A stretch of 64,000 nt of DNA, taken from the NCBI RefSeq assembly GCF_023242945.1, contig NZ_JALKFT010000024.1, forward strand, positions 1 through 64,000, read 5' to 3'. The translations under genes were made by a program, and so were the position numbers. This document shows positions 24,686 to 35,065 of this stretch, in pieces (the stretch's first letter is position 1; the number at the start of each line of letters is the position of its first letter). A model generated the notes under the pieces. It was not told the origin of the DNA. It saw nothing but the letters and a program-made list of their open reading frames with translations, and did no database searches. Source of the stretch: Frankia umida (lineage in GTDB: Bacteria; Actinomycetota; Actinomycetes; Frankiales; Frankiaceae).

Positions 24686-26449
24686 CTAGTCCTTGATCTC
24701 ACAAAGGACAGCCCCGCTGGTGACAACCGAGCCGACGGCCGCGGCGAGATCGGTGATCTTTCCGTCGCGGTGGGCGTTGATCGGCTGCTCCATCTTCATC
24801 GCCTCCAGGACGACGATGAGGTCGCCGGTCGCGACCGTGTCACCCTCGCTGACCGCCACCTTCACGATGGTGCCCTGCATGGGGCTCGTCAGCGCGTCCC
24901 CGGTGACCTTCGCGGCCGCGGCCCCGCGGGAGCGTCGCTTGGGTGCCGCGCCCCTGCCGGTTCCCGTGGCGGCCGTCGCGGCGCCGAGGCCGGCCGGGAG
25001 CACCACTTCGAGGCGCTTGCCACCTACCTCGACGACAACGGTCTGCCGTTCGGGTGCGGTGGTGTCCGCGTCGGTGCCGCCGGTGAACGCGGGAATGGTG
25101 TTGTCGAACTCCGTCTCGATCCACCGGTTGTGGATGCGGAACGGTTCCGCAGTGTCATCCGGGGCGAAAGCCTGATCCCGGACGACGGCGCGGTGGAACG
25201 GCAGGGCAGTCGCCATGCCGTCGACGACCATCTCGTCGAGGGCGCGCCGGGCGCGCTCGAGCGCTTCCTGGCGGGTGGCACCGGTGATGATGAGCTTGGC
25301 GAGCAGCGAGTCGAACGCGCCCCCGATGACGCTGCCGCTCTCGATTCCGGTGTCCAGCCGCACGCCGGGGCCGGCCGGTGAGACGAACGTGGTGACGGTG
25401 CCGGGCGCGGGCAGGAAGTTACGCCCCGGGTCCTCACCGTTGATCCGAAACTCGAACGAGTGGCCGCGGGGAGCGGGATCGGTGAAGTCGAGGGCTTCGC
25501 CCTCGGCGATCCGGAACTGGGCGCGAACCAGGTCGACACCGGAGACCTCCTCGGTCACCGGGTGCTCCACCTGCAGGCGCGTGTTGACCTCAAGGAAGCT
25601 GATCATGCCGTCGCGGGCGACCAGGAACTCGACCGTGCCAGCCCCCACATAGCCGGCCTTGCGGCAGATCGCCTTCGAGGCGTCATAGAGCGCGGCGAGC
25701 TGCGTTTCCGAGAGGAAGGGCGCCGGGGCCTCCTCGACCAGCTTCTGGTAGCGCCGTTGCAGCGAGCAGTCACGGGTGCCGACGACGACCACATTGCCAT
25801 GGGTGTCCGCGAGCACCTGGGTCTCGACATGCCGTGGCTGGTCGAGGTAACGCTCGACGAAGCACTCGCCGCGGCCGAAGGCGGCAACCGCCTCACGCAC
25901 GGCGCTGTCGAACAGCTCGGGCAGTTCCTCCGCGGTCCAGGCGACCTTGAGACCCCGCCCGCCACCACCGAACGCCGCCTTGATCGCGACTGGCAGGCCG
26001 TACTGGTTGGCGAACTCGATGACCTCACCGACTCCCGCCACCGGATCGGCGGTGCCAGGTGCCAGCGGGGCGCCGACCTCCAGCGCGATGTGACGGGCGG
26101 CGGTCTTGTCGCCGAGGCGTCGGATGGCCTCGGGCGGCGGGCCGATCCAGGTGAGGCCGGCGGCGATCACAGCCTCGGCGAAGTCGGCGTTCTCGGAAAG
26201 AAAGCCGTACCCCGGATGGACGGCGTCGGCACCCGATGCCTTACAGACATCCAGAATCTTGTCGATACGCAGGTAAGAGTCGCCGGGAGTGTTCCCGCCG
26301 AGGGCGAAAGCCTCGTCGGCGACACGCACGTGCAGTGCGTCGATATCCGGTTCCGCGTAGACCGCGACGCTGGTGTATCCGGCGTCGCGGCAGGCACGAG
26401 CCACCCGGACCGCGATCTCACCTCGGTTGGCAATGAGGATCTTACGCAC
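24686..26449 (-). CDS. accA3: Acyl-CoA carboxylase alpha chain (biotin carboxylase + BCCP)
   Basis: Carboxylates its own biotin with bicarbonate and ATP, supplying malonyl-CoA or methylmalonyl-CoA synthesis together with the beta chain. The 587-residue product shows VRKILIANRGEIAVRVARAC, the ATP-grasp loop AAFGGGGRGLK, and EVNTRLQVEHPVTEEVSG. After a linker comes the C-terminal biotinyl domain with EAMKM (the biotinylated Lys). GTG at 26449 is preceded by GGGAGCAGC; an open extension to 26518 lacks support. The layout accD-accE-accA on one strand next to birA parallels accD5/accE5/accA3 of mycobacteria, so the symbol is by analogy. Confidence 0.95.
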   Translation of the reverse strand: MRKILIANRGEIAVRVARACRDAGYTSVAVYAEPDIDALHVRVADEAFALGGNTPGDSYLRIDKILDVCKASGADAVHPGYGFLSENADFAEAVIAAGLTWIGPPPEAIRRLGDKTAARHIALEVGAPLAPGTADPVAGVGEVIEFANQYGLPVAIKAAFGGGGRGLKVAWTAEELPELFDSAVREAVAAFGRGECFVERYLDQPRHVETQVLADTHGNVVVVGTRDCSLQRRYQKLVEEAPAPFLSETQLAALYDASKAICRKAGYVGAGTVEFLVARDGMISFLEVNTRLQVEHPVTEEVSGVDLVRAQFRIAEGEALDFTDPAPRGHSFEFRINGEDPGRNFLPAPGTVTTFVSPAGPGVRLDTGIESGSVIGGAFDSLLAKLIITGATRQEALERARRALDEMVVDGMATALPFHRAVVRDQAFAPDDTAEPFRIHNRWIETEFDNTIPAFTGGTDADTTAPERQTVVVEVGGKRLEVVLPAGLGAATAATGTGRGAAPKRRSRGAAAAKVTGDALTSPMQGTIVKVAVSEGDTVATGDLIVVLEAMKMEQPINAHRDGKITDLAAAVGSVVTSGAVLCEIKD

Positions 26450-26564
26450 GCTGCTCCCGTCCTCTTCCGGCCTGCCTGATGTTAGGCGAGTCGGTCCGCG
26501 CTGCTCGCTGTCGTTCAACCCTGATGTGATGCCACGGACATGTCACGTGAGTGATGGCATCCGC

Positions 26565-26819
26565 TCACCATCCCGCGCGGGTGCGCACACCCGGGCTCAG
26601 CCCGGAAAGACGCCACGCGCCTGCTCCAACGTGGAGTGGTCCGCGGTGGCCCTGCGTGGGATCGGCCCACGGGGACCGGACGGGGGGCGGCGGCGGTGCG
26701 GCGGCGGTCGCCTGGGCCGCCAGCAGCGCCACCACCGCGGCGATCTCCTCCGGAGTGGCGTTTCCGCGGATGAGCCGAAGCGTCGGCCGATCCGGCTGCC
26801 CGTCCTGGTCCTGGGCCAC
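26565..26819 (-). CDS. Acyl-CoA carboxylase epsilon subunit
   Basis: An 84-residue protein with TLRLIRGNATPEEIAAVVAL, an Ala/Pro linker, then RSPWADP and GAWRLSGLSPG. This is the pattern of AccE5/PccE-type small subunits, which bind and activate the beta chain in actinomycetes. GTG at 26819 has GGGAGAGG just upstream. It lies 83 bp after accD and 115 bp before accA on the same strand. Such small genes are often missed, but position and motif make the call firm. Confidence 0.88.
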   Translation of the reverse strand: MAQDQDGQPDRPTLRLIRGNATPEEIAAVVALLAAQATAAAPPPPPVRSPWADPTQGHRGPLHVGAGAWRLSGLSPGVRTRAGW

Positions 26820-26902
26820 GTTCCTCTCCCTGCTCGACGTGTACCGGCGAAAACGCCGGCGCTGGAGTGCACGCGTCGTCGTCGCGACGCTCGGTCCGTG
26901 CC

Positions 26903-28498
<1,596 letters not shown>

Positions 28499-28662
28499 AG
28501 GCCGCAGCGTACGACCCCTGCGCGTCCACGCGCTCGAGACATGTGGAGTTGATCTCATCGATTGCGCTACTTCGCTCTGACCAGGGCCGTCCGGTCGTAT
28601 CGCGCGTCACAGTATGCGCGTTTTGCTGTCGTCGGTGGTGCTGGAACAACTAGGGGGGTGGC

Positions 28663-29721
28663 TTGCCGGCGGGGACCGTCAGAACCCGGCCCGCGGCCGC
28701 CGATGGGTGGGCGTGGCACGGTCGCTTCTGTCACGCTGTGCCGGTGCACGTGCCTTCGGATGCCATCAGTCCCGATGCCCCCGTCGCCCCACGCGCGTCC
28801 GACGGGGGAGCTGCCCGGGTAAGCGCGGCGCCGAAGCGCATCGCGGACGCGACGCCGGCCCGTCCGCTGCTTGATGCGCCCCGGCTGGCGGACTTCCTCT
28901 CCGCGGCCGGCACCGACTTCGGGCTTACGGTCGTATCCGAGATCGACTCCACGAACGCCGCCCTGGTGCGGGTGGCCCGCGCGCAGACCGCCGCCACGGC
29001 ACCCACCGAGACCAGCCCGACCAGTCCGACCGAGGCGGAGCTTGCCGAGGTGGGCCGCCGGTGGCGGCAGGTGGACGCGCCGCGTGGCCATGTGCTGGTC
29101 GCCGAGCGGCAGGTGGCGGGTCGCGGTCGGCTTGATCGGAGCTGGGAGTCGCGGGTCGGCGCCGGGCTCACCGTGTCGCTGCTCGTGCGTCCCATGGTTG
29201 AACCGGCGCGCCTGGGCTGGTTGCCGATGGTGGTGGGCACCGCGCTGGTGTCAGCGGTGCGCCGGGTGACCGGCGTCACGGCCTCGCTGAAATGGCCCAA
29301 CGATCTGCTCGTTGACGGTGCGAAGCTCGCCGGCATCCTGGTGGAACTGGTGCCAGCCCCGGCGATACCGCCCGCCGCGGTGATCGGCTTCGGTCTGAAC
29401 GTCCACGCGCAGTCCGACGAGCTGCCACCACGGTCGACGAGCCTGAGCCTGTGCGGCGCCCCCACGAGCGCGCTCGACCGCACCACGCTGCTCGGCGAGC
29501 TCCTCACCGAGCTCGCCGGCGCCCTGGTCCGGTGGGAGCGTGACCCGATGTCGGCCCGCGCCGACTATCTGGCCGTCTGTGCCACGATCGGTCGCCGGGT
29601 GCGGGTCGAACTGCCTGGCGGACGGACTCATCTCGGCACGGCGATGGACGTGGACGCCGAGGGGCGACTGGTCGTCGACGGCCACCCCTTCAGCGCGGGA
29701 GACGTCGTCCACCTGCGCTGA
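28663..29721 (+). CDS. birA: Biotin-[acyl-CoA-carboxylase] ligase
   Basis: Attaches biotin to the EAMKM lysine of the carboxylase alpha chain. The class I (no DNA-binding domain) ligase shows VVSEIDSTNAALVR, QVAGRGRLDRSWES (the biotinyl-AMP loop GRGRxxRxW), LKWPNDLLVDGAKLAGIL, IGFGLNVH, and a C-terminal SH3-like domain (GRRVRVELPGG to GDVVHLR). The start is unclear: TTG at 28663 has AGGGGGG upstream and gives 352 residues; GTGs at 28738 and 28744 give shorter products. Residues up to about 65 are low-complexity. About 30 Ala/Thr/Glu-rich residues are inserted after ALVRVARA. Confidence 0.92.
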   Translation: MPAGTVRTRPAAADGWAWHGRFCHAVPVHVPSDAISPDAPVAPRASDGGAARVSAAPKRIADATPARPLLDAPRLADFLSAAGTDFGLTVVSEIDSTNAALVRVARAQTAATAPTETSPTSPTEAELAEVGRRWRQVDAPRGHVLVAERQVAGRGRLDRSWESRVGAGLTVSLLVRPMVEPARLGWLPMVVGTALVSAVRRVTGVTASLKWPNDLLVDGAKLAGILVELVPAPAIPPAAVIGFGLNVHAQSDELPPRSTSLSLCGAPTSALDRTTLLGELLTELAGALVRWERDPMSARADYLAVCATIGRRVRVELPGGRTHLGTAMDVDAEGRLVVDGHPFSAGDVVHLR

Positions 29722-29861
29722 CCGGGCCGGCAACGTGGGGGCGAAGCGGGACGCGGGCCGGTCAGGCGGGATGCGGGTGGCCAGGAAGCAGGCCCGCGAG
29801 GTTCGGCGATCTCGTTTGGTGAGCCCGGTGGGCAACGCGCGGGAGGGTCACGTGTGGTCCG

Positions 29862-30425
29862 ATGAAGGAAGGTGCGACGATCGTCGGCGTGGCGTTTCCC
29901 GACGATATCCTCGCCCCGGACGAAGAGGTGGTCGTCCACCTCCATCCGCACTGGGTCAGTCTGGTCGGTCCGGCACTGTGGACGGTGGCGGCCCTGCTTT
30001 TCGCGGTGCTCGGTGTCTTCTTCGCGCCCGGTGGCTTTCTCCAGAAACCAATCCAGTACCTGGTGCTGATCGTGGCGTTGGGCCTCATCGGCTATCGGGG
30101 TGCGCTGCCCTGGCTACGGCAGCTGACCACGCACTACGTCATCACCAGCCAGCGCCTTGTGGTGCGCGAGGGTCTGCTGACCCGGGCCGGCCGCGATGTT
30201 CCGGTTTCCTGGCTCGTCGGCACGACCGTCCAGCAGAGCCTGTTCGAGCAGTGGGTGGGCTCAGGGCGACTCGTCGTCGAGACGGCTGGCCAGCGGGGCC
30301 GGATCACGCTGTCCTGCATGCCGCATGTCGAACGCATGCAGGAGATGCTGGCCGAGCTCGCCGCGCCCTATCAGGGGCGCGGCTCAGGTGATCCTCGGCG
30401 GGGCGGATGGAATCCCGGCCAGTGA
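29862..30425 (+). CDS. PH-domain (bPH2) membrane protein
   Basis: A 187-residue protein with the layout of the DUF304 family: DEEVVVHLHPHWVSLVGPAL, two hydrophobic segments (LWTVAALLFAVLGVFFA and YLVLIVALGLIGY), then the PH-like domain starting YVITSQRLVVREGLLTRAGR and VPVSWLVGTTVQQSLFEQW. Function is unknown; the orientation and place after birA match Rv3278c of mycobacteria. ATG at 29862 or GTG at 29889 may be the start. The last 20 residues are Gly/Arg-rich. Confidence 0.8.
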   Translation: MKEGATIVGVAFPDDILAPDEEVVVHLHPHWVSLVGPALWTVAALLFAVLGVFFAPGGFLQKPIQYLVLIVALGLIGYRGALPWLRQLTTHYVITSQRLVVREGLLTRAGRDVPVSWLVGTTVQQSLFEQWVGSGRLVVETAGQRGRITLSCMPHVERMQEMLAELAAPYQGRGSGDPRRGGWNPGQ

Positions 30426-30490
30426 TCGGCGGCCAGCGAGCGGCGGCGGATCGGCGCCAGCGGCGGGCGGCGCGCCGCGGAGCGTGCGGA

Positions 30491-31174
30491 TCAGATCGGG
30501 TCGTAGACGCGCCACCAGGCGAGGAACTGGTCGGCGTCGGGTAGCTCGGCGGTGAAGCCGAGCCGGGAGTCGTCCACCGTCCAGTAGACCGCGAAACGGC
30601 CAGGGGTGACCCGGCAGACGAAGCTGCCGCGGCGGTGGGCGGTCCGTGCCCAGCGTTCCACCCCGCTGCGGCCGTGGGCGCAGGTGGTACCGGGATCGGA
30701 GCCGGTCAGTCCGACCGAGCGTTCGCGCAGGTCGGCCTGGAGAGCTTCGGCGGTCCCGTAGCTGATGACGGACAGCTGCTCGGGTGCGCTCGCCGCGGTG
30801 GAGCCGCCCGGTGCGCAGCTCACCGCCGCCACCACCCCGTCCCCGTCCCGCGACGCCGAGCGGCAGTCGGTGACGGTGAAGGGGAGCAGCGCCGCGACCA
30901 GGTCGGCGTCGGCCGGCTCCAGGCTCGGCGTGGACGTCGCACCGGCACCCCCCGCGGTACCTGTCACCGAGGGGGGTGCGGTGGTCGAGTCATCTCGGTC
31001 GCCGTCCGAACCGCCACCGGCTGTGACAGCCACGACGATGCCGACGGCCGCGAGGACGAGGACGAGGACGACCCCCATGGCGATGAGCATCCTGCGCCGC
31101 GGAGGACCGGGTCGACCATCCTGATTCGCACCGGGCCCGGGTTGTGAGGGGCCCGGGTCCTCGCCGGCACGCAT
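30491..31174 (-). CDS. Membrane-anchored protein with four-Cys exported domain (paralogue A)
   Basis: A 227-residue protein: short cytoplasmic tail with PPRRR, one membrane helix (MLIAMGVVLVLVLAAVGIVV), a Thr/Gly-rich spacer and an exported domain of about 140 residues. That domain has four cysteines in contexts TDC, VSC, TTC and VC, a YW motif (FAVYWTVDDSRLGF) and ends FLAWWRVYDPI. The same Cys spacing and WW ending occur in the next two genes. Its ATG directly follows the TAG of paralogue B, so the two are surely cotranscribed and translationally coupled. No function is known to me. A redox or ligand-sensing role is possible because the domain is exported and appears disulfide-stabilised. 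Confidence 0.75.
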   Translation of the reverse strand: MRAGEDPGPSQPGPGANQDGRPGPPRRRMLIAMGVVLVLVLAAVGIVVAVTAGGGSDGDRDDSTTAPPSVTGTAGGAGATSTPSLEPADADLVAALLPFTVTDCRSASRDGDGVVAAVSCAPGGSTAASAPEQLSVISYGTAEALQADLRERSVGLTGSDPGTTCAHGRSGVERWARTAHRRGSFVCRVTPGRFAVYWTVDDSRLGFTAELPDADQFLAWWRVYDPI

Positions 31175-33124
31175 CTAGTGGCGCAACGGATCGAACGAGT
31201 GCCACCAGGAGTTGAGCCGGGCGGGGTCCGGATCATCGACCGAGAACGCGACCAGTTGGGTGTCGGAGCTCCAGAACTCGTAGAAGTGATTGGCGAAGAA
31301 GTAGCAGAGCCGGGTGCCGCCGGGCTTGTCGGTGGGAGAGGTCCACCGTTCCGAGCTCTGCTGCCCGTCGTCGCAGGACCCTTCGTCCGAGTAGAACGCC
31401 TCGCGGGCACCGATCTGCCGGTCGAGCGCCGACCGGTTGGCGAAGTGGAACGCGGCGACCTGACGGTTACCGGGAGCCTTGCAGGTGAGTGTGGCGTCGG
31501 CGTAGGCGCTGTCGCTGCGGGTCGGTGTGGTGCAGCCGGACATCACGGCTGGGTTGAGCATGGCCCGAAGCGCCTCACGAGCATCGCCGACGGGGCCTCC
31601 GACCGGGCTCGCCGTCGCGATGGCCGGTGCCGCGTCGATGCTCGAGTCGGACTCCCCAGCGGCGAGGGCGAGGGCGCCGAACAGGACGACGAGCGCGACC
31701 AGCGCGCCGACACCGGCGAACAGCAGCCGCCGGTCGACGAGGATCTTGTGTCGGTTGTTCCGGTCAGGCCCGCCCGACCCCGGCGGCAGACCATTGGCGG
31801 TGGCCCCCGGAGACCCGTACGGTCCGCCGGGTGTGGGCAGCGGCGCCGGGGGAGCTGGTAGCCCGGGGAGAAGCCCGGGCAGCAGATCCTCTTCTTCGGG
31901 GTCCGCGTCGAAGCCGAGGTCGGGCGGCGCCGGACGCGCGACCGGATGGGTGACCGGGTGTGCGAACGAGCCCGGGGCCGCGGCGTCGGGTACCACCGGC
32001 AGCGGAAGACTGGTGAAACCCGATGTCACCTCCCGCTCGTCGTCCTGCTCATCCGTGGGGTTCGCAGGTCCTGTCAGCGCGGCAAGACCGGGCAGAGACC
32101 CAGGCCGACCCCCAGGACCGCCATACAGGCCAGGTCCGGTGGGTCCGATGGGCCGAATCGGTGCTCCCGGTGCGGGTCGACCCCCTGCCGGTGCTGGTAC
32201 GGGGCCAGGCGGGGACAGCGGTGGCGCGGACGCGAGCGTGACCGGCGGTGGAGTCAGCCGGTAGGTGAGATCATCGTTGTCTGCTCTGGCAGCGCCGCCG
32301 TGGGCGGAGCCGCCAACGGGCGCCGATCCAGCTGGCGGCGATCCTGCTGGTGACAACGCATTGCCAGGCGGCGGGACGGGCGAGGGGCCCGCGGCACGCG
32401 GCGGTTGGCCGGGCGGCGCGAAGTAGAGCGGTCCCGGCGGACCCGCCAACGAGCCGGAACCACCCGCCGGTCCCGACTGCCCTGGCGGGACGGACATGCC
32501 TCGAGACCCGGTCGGCGGAGGTGGTGGACCAAAGGAGCCGGGGGGACCGGAAGGCCCGGGGGGACCGGGCGGCCCCGGCCGTCCCGGAGACCCCGGGGAC
32601 GTGAACTGTCCAGGCGGACCGGGTGGCATCGGCGGCCGAGGCGGCATCGAACCCGGCGGCACCATGGGCACCATCGGTGCCATGGGTGGCTGCGGCCCGG
32701 ACGGCGGTCCGCCGGCCAGATACGGCGACTGCCAATCCGGCGGAAGCGGCGGCGCCGACGGCGCGGATGGCCCGCCGGGACGAAACGGCCCGCCATGCGG
32801 CCCAGGCGGCGGCCCACCCTGAAAGCCAGATGGCGGCCCGGCGGGCTGCCCATACGGCCCGGGCGGGCCGCCCAGCCACGGCGGTGCGGCGGATGCCGGC
32901 GGGCCGGGTGGGCGCGGCGGCTCGTAGGGCGAGCCCACCCGGGGCCCGGACCCAAAGCCAGGTCCTGGCACCAACGGACGCTGCCCGGGGGGCTGCAGGA
33001 TGGTGCGCTCGGAGTCGTCGAAATCCGCGTCTGGACCCGGCAGCCCGTCGCCGATGAACGGCTGGGGTGGCGGCTGTTCGGCGGAGCGTGGCGCTTCGTC
33101 GTCGCCGCTGCCGGGACTCGGCAC
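31175..33124 (-). CDS. Pro/Gly-rich membrane protein with four-Cys exported domain (paralogue B)
   Basis: A 649-residue protein. Roughly the first 470 residues are low-complexity Pro/Gly (GPPGPPGPSGPPG-like stretches, cytoplasmic by the positive-inside rule) with an early motif DSERTILQPPG. One membrane helix follows DRR (LLFAGVGALVALVVLFGALA). The exported domain matches paralogue A: Cys in MSGC, LTC, GSC and LC, then FYEFWSSDTQLVAFSVDD, ending SWWHSFDPLRH. GTG at 33124 has GGGAGGA upstream. The collagen-like repeat is probably disordered and may scaffold partners at the membrane. Paralogue A follows with no gap. Confidence 0.75.
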   Translation of the reverse strand: MPSPGSGDDEAPRSAEQPPPQPFIGDGLPGPDADFDDSERTILQPPGQRPLVPGPGFGSGPRVGSPYEPPRPPGPPASAAPPWLGGPPGPYGQPAGPPSGFQGGPPPGPHGGPFRPGGPSAPSAPPLPPDWQSPYLAGGPPSGPQPPMAPMVPMVPPGSMPPRPPMPPGPPGQFTSPGSPGRPGPPGPPGPSGPPGSFGPPPPPTGSRGMSVPPGQSGPAGGSGSLAGPPGPLYFAPPGQPPRAAGPSPVPPPGNALSPAGSPPAGSAPVGGSAHGGAARADNDDLTYRLTPPPVTLASAPPLSPPGPVPAPAGGRPAPGAPIRPIGPTGPGLYGGPGGRPGSLPGLAALTGPANPTDEQDDEREVTSGFTSLPLPVVPDAAAPGSFAHPVTHPVARPAPPDLGFDADPEEEDLLPGLLPGLPAPPAPLPTPGGPYGSPGATANGLPPGSGGPDRNNRHKILVDRRLLFAGVGALVALVVLFGALALAAGESDSSIDAAPAIATASPVGGPVGDAREALRAMLNPAVMSGCTTPTRSDSAYADATLTCKAPGNRQVAAFHFANRSALDRQIGAREAFYSDEGSCDDGQQSSERWTSPTDKPGGTRLCYFFANHFYEFWSSDTQLVAFSVDDPDPARLNSWWHSFDPLRH

Positions 33125-33187
33125 GGTTCCTCCCGAGTGTGGTGATGTATCCGGTCACCAGCGTAGGCGCACTACCGTGCGGATACA

Positions 33188-33231
33188 GCCGGTATAGGGC
33201 TACTGGCAAACAAATGCAGCCCTATCCCGGC
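33188..33231 (-). terminator. Hairpin between paralogues C and B
   Basis: GCCGGTATAGGGCT (33188-33201) pairs with AGCCCTATCCCGGC (33218-33231): 14 bp with one mismatch, 16-base loop. It is 37 bases beyond the stop of the upstream gene C on the minus strand, a normal position for a terminator or attenuator separating C from B-A. Confidence 0.6.
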
Positions 33232-33267
33232 CGGTCGAGATCCCGTCTGGATGTGGATCTTTTCGGT

Positions 33268-34755
33268 TCAGCTTTGCGGTACCGGGTCGAAGCCGCTCCA
33301 CCACTCGTAGAGCCCGGCGCCGTCACTTCCGGTCGCGGTGAACGCGACCAGCTTGGTGTTGTATGACCAGTAGATGGCCGGAGCGCCGTTTTGGGTGCTG
33401 CAGATGGCGGTGCCTTCCGTCTGACCCTCGTGGAAGTTCCAGGTGAACACTTCGTTCTCGCCGTTCTTGCAACTGCCGTTGGTGGACGTCACCTGCGCTT
33501 TGCGCACATCGACATCCGCGTCGAGATCGCTGCGGGTGGCATAGGAGAACGCGGCGACGTCCTTGCCGTCGTCGGAGTGGCAGACCAGCGCGGCCAGGAT
33601 GTGACCGCCTTCGGCGGTGCTGTTCGGCTGGCAGTCGGTCATCGCGGAGCTCTTGAGCTTGGCCAGCAGTGTGCTCTCCGCCGGGCTGAACCCACTGGAC
33701 GCGCTCGGTGACGGGCTCGGGGAGAAGCTCGGGGTGGTCGACGGCGACGGGGGGGTGGTGGCCGAGGCCGAGGAGGACACGACCGGCGGTGCCGAGGCGC
33801 TGGCCGACGGCTTGTCGTCATCCGAGCCGCCGGTGAGCACGATCACGGGCACGATGATGAGCAGGAGCAACGCGGCCACGGCCGCACCGATGATCAGGGC
33901 CCGCCGTCGCCCCGAGCCGTTGCCCTGGGGGGAGCCGCCACTGCCGACGGGCGGGTAGCCGCCGTAGTTGCCGTAGGCATCGGGCTGCCCGTAACCCTGC
34001 TGCCCGTAACCCTGCTGCCCGTAACCCTGCTGGTTGTATGCCTGCTGGTCGTGGGGCTGCTGATACTGCCCGCCAGTCGGGTAGCCCGGCTGCTGGCCGT
34101 AGCCGGGCTGGCCGTAACCCTGCTGGTCGTAATTCTGCTGGCCGTAGCCCGGCTGTCCGTAGCTCGGCTGCTCCTGGCCTGGCTGGCCATAACCCGGCTG
34201 TCCGTAGCTCTGCTGTCCGTAGCTCTGCTGGCCGTAGCCCGGCTGGTCGTAGCCTTGGCCGCTGTCACCCGAACCCTGCTGGTAGCCGCCCTGCGGATAG
34301 CCGGCCGCCGGCGCACCGTAGGCCTCGCTCTGCCCGCCGCGCTGGTCCTGGCCGTAGCCACCGGACGTGCCGCCGCTGTTCCCGGGGGGCGGGTAGGAGC
34401 CGCTGCCGCCGGGCTGGCCGGGTGCCGAGTGTGCGTTCGTGGCGTAGCCGTCCGGCAGGATCTGGGTCTGTGGCTCCTGGTCGCCCGCCTGGGCCGGGCC
34501 GCCGTAGCCCGCCGAGCTGCCGTAGCCGGCAGAGTTGCCGTAGCCGGCCGAGTTGCCGTAGCCCGACGAGCCCTGCGAGTATCCGCCGCCGGACGGGTTG
34601 TTCGGGGACCGACCGGCCGGCCAGCCGCCGCGTTCGTCGCCCGCGATCCGGGTCTGCTCGTCGTACGGGTCGACGCCTCCCGAGTAGCCGGGCGCGCCGT
34701 CGACCCGTCGGGTCTCGGCGTCCGGGTCCGGAGTGCTGGAGCCCGGTGACTGCAT
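33268..34755 (-). CDS. Gln/Tyr/Gly-repeat membrane protein with four-Cys exported domain (paralogue C)
   Basis: A 495-residue protein. The cytoplasmic part (about 300 residues) has early motifs ETRRVDG, DEQTRIAGDE and EPQTQILPDG, then many GYGQQ/GYGQP/SYGQ repeats (about 33960-34260), a prion-like composition. One membrane helix follows RRRA (LIIGAAVAALLLLIIVPVIV), then a Ser/Pro spacer and the exported domain with four Cys (TDC, LVC, GSC, IC), APAIYWSYNTKLVAF and the end EWWSGFDPVPQS. ATG at 34755 has AGGAGG eight bases upstream; an open extension to 34851 is not needed. It heads the C-B-A set. Gene repeats are in 15-bp units, so tail length may vary between strains. Confidence 0.78.
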   Translation of the reverse strand: MQSPGSSTPDPDAETRRVDGAPGYSGGVDPYDEQTRIAGDERGGWPAGRSPNNPSGGGYSQGSSGYGNSAGYGNSAGYGSSAGYGGPAQAGDQEPQTQILPDGYATNAHSAPGQPGGSGSYPPPGNSGGTSGGYGQDQRGGQSEAYGAPAAGYPQGGYQQGSGDSGQGYDQPGYGQQSYGQQSYGQPGYGQPGQEQPSYGQPGYGQQNYDQQGYGQPGYGQQPGYPTGGQYQQPHDQQAYNQQGYGQQGYGQQGYGQPDAYGNYGGYPPVGSGGSPQGNGSGRRRALIIGAAVAALLLLIIVPVIVLTGGSDDDKPSASASAPPVVSSSASATTPPSPSTTPSFSPSPSPSASSGFSPAESTLLAKLKSSAMTDCQPNSTAEGGHILAALVCHSDDGKDVAAFSYATRSDLDADVDVRKAQVTSTNGSCKNGENEVFTWNFHEGQTEGTAICSTQNGAPAIYWSYNTKLVAFTATGSDGAGLYEWWSGFDPVPQS

Positions 34756-35065
34756 GATGCGTTCCTCCTGTGCCGCCGGTGCCGCGCGCAGGCGTCTCGC
34801 CGCGCGCTGTCGTCGCGCCGGAGGGAACGGCATCCTTGATCGGACGGCCACTCCGTCGCGTCGGTGCCCGGCGGGATCCGCCGAAGGCGACCAACCTCTC
34901 AGACCGGGCTTGGTACTGATGGTAGGGGCTTTCCCGTCGAACGGGACACCCGGTCGCCTTCTCGACAGACAGGAGGCCGACCGGCTGCGGGCCCGGCCCC
35001 TCCGGTGAGACGACGACGACCGGGCGGCCCAGTGGGCGCCCGGTCGTCGCAGGTCAGTGCGCGGG
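34756..35065. other. Promoter region of paralogue C and 3' region of gtrA
   Basis: No gene is supported in these 310 bases. They contain the gtrA terminator hairpin at 35014-35049 and the ribosome site AGGAGG of paralogue C. Promoters of the C-B-A set should lie between about 34770 and 35010, but I cannot point to reliable -35/-10 boxes. Confidence 0.45.
35014..35049 (-). terminator. Strong terminator hairpin after gtrA
   Basis: CGACGACCGGGCG (35014-35026) and CGCCCGGTCGTCG (35037-35049) form a perfect 13-bp stem with a 10-base loop, 17 bases after the gtrA stop on the minus strand. There is no U-run, which is usual in this group. Confidence 0.75.
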
